Made by a program: the position numbers and the translations under genes
In this document: positions 63,421-64,000 of the stretch, piece after piece
How the letters are laid out: every line of letters starts with the position of its first letter
How positions within the stretch are numbered: the first letter of the stretch is position 1
Notes under the pieces: model-generated
Databases searched by the model: none
Told to the model about the DNA's origin: nothing
What the model saw: the letters and a program-made list of their open reading frames with translations, nothing else
NCBI GenBank assembly: GCA_900073065.1
Contig: FJOG01000007.1
Coordinates: 115,087 to 179,086 of the forward strand
Direction: 5' to 3'
DNA: 64,000 nt
Source: Phialocephala subalpina
Lineage: Eukaryota > Ascomycota > Leotiomycetes > Helotiales > Mollisiaceae

Positions 63421-64000
63421 CCTTGCCGCCATATTGCCGCCTAACACCGACTTCCGTGCACAAAGTAACGCGAGCGCCAGCACCTTCTTCCGATTTATTC
63501 TATTGCACCTTGGTTTATTCCATCAAATGCGCAAAGAAGCTCTTGACCTTCAAAGCTTCAACTTTCGGCTCTCATCTCGCTCTTGTCACTTGCGACCGGC
63601 TATCCTTTACGACCTAGGTAATCGCGGGGCCAACCTGAAGCGGTAATGGAAATCGGAAATGTAGCTACCAAAGCTCCAATGCTACCTCCAAGAGTAAACA
63701 TCCTCCAAGCCTCTAAGGCGCCGCTGTCGGGAAGTGCAGACCTCTCTGTGAAAACAGTATCATCCTGGGTATGGAAGCAATCGACCCCCCGCAGGCGGAC
63801 GTCGATATGCTGGATTGGGAGGCAGACTCCTCCAATGCAAAGGGCACAGCAGCTGCTCCCTAACCGCAATCCATCGCCAGCGACAGGTCATGACGAGGCG
63901 GTATGCGACAGTCATAGCGACGACGAGCTCAGCAACACCGAATCGGATGAGGATGACGTCCTGTGAAGCGGAAACGGCCGTCGTCATCTCAAGACGGCCC
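63421..64000. other. right end of the window, no firm gene
   Basis: Opposing short frames overlap here. The plus-strand frame 63646-63966 ends in an acidic tail (SHSDDELSNTESDEDDVL), and another plus frame reads MEAIDPPQADVDMLDWEADS from about 63772. Either could be part of a gene that continues past the window edge, but no splice chain is convincing. Confidence 0.3.

Overview
The window is nuclear DNA of a filamentous ascomycete (Pezizomycotina). The evidence is short introns (mostly 44-70 nt) with GT..AG ends and CTAAC/CTGAC-type branch sites, fungal-only protein families (LaeA-like methyltransferase, DUF3723, fungal 7-TM proteins, divergent MADS-box), and an almost pure A+T island at about 8150-9850 of the kind left by repeat-induced point mutation. 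I rebuilt gene models by eye by joining reading frames at splice sites. Nearly all joined models divide by three, and several restore family motifs across the junctions. Two assembly gaps (N runs) lie at 8395-8929 and 43274-44099.

Left part (1-10 kb): a 5'-truncated gene end, gene-poor DNA with degenerate repeats in both orientations (about 2300-4130), a complete M16 insulin-degrading-enzyme/Ste23-type metallopeptidase on the minus strand, and the A+T island with its gap. Next (10-25.6 kb): an orphan gene beside the island, a LaeA-like methyltransferase whose best model needs a GC-AG intron, a small decayed copy of its SAM-binding motif, an orphan nuclear-type protein, an Nta1-like N-terminal amidase homologue that appears to have lost all three catalytic residues and carries a Pro-Ala-His repeat tail, a C2HC zinc finger-JmjC protein and two unknown genes. 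At 26-34 kb there are two tandem 7-transmembrane genes and several small orphan genes.

The most striking region is 34-49.5 kb. A ferric reductase, a short MADS-box-like gene, a 1774-residue DUF3723 protein, a RING-patatin phospholipase and a pseudokinase lie close together, with an 84-bp palindromic tandem repeat around an assembly gap between the DUF3723 and patatin genes. Ferric reductase, DUF3723 and patatin-like genes are three of the four auxiliary gene families known to recur in Starship giant mobile elements (the fourth is NLR genes). I infer that this stretch is Starship cargo or a Starship remnant. No DUF3435 captain recombinase and no element boundary was recognised in the window.

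Right part (49.5-64 kb): a coiled-coil protein, two secreted serine/threonine-rich proteins (one with a cupredoxin domain and GPI-type tail), a Ulp1-type C48 protease, a Cys-rich mini-protein, a 1030-residue acidic/basic orphan protein, a kinase-like (APH family) pseudogene with in-frame stops, and a multi-exon Ser/acidic-rich reading frame broken by one stop. The mix of orphan genes, degraded genes, minisatellites and A+T-rich DNA fits an accessory, fast-evolving genome compartment.
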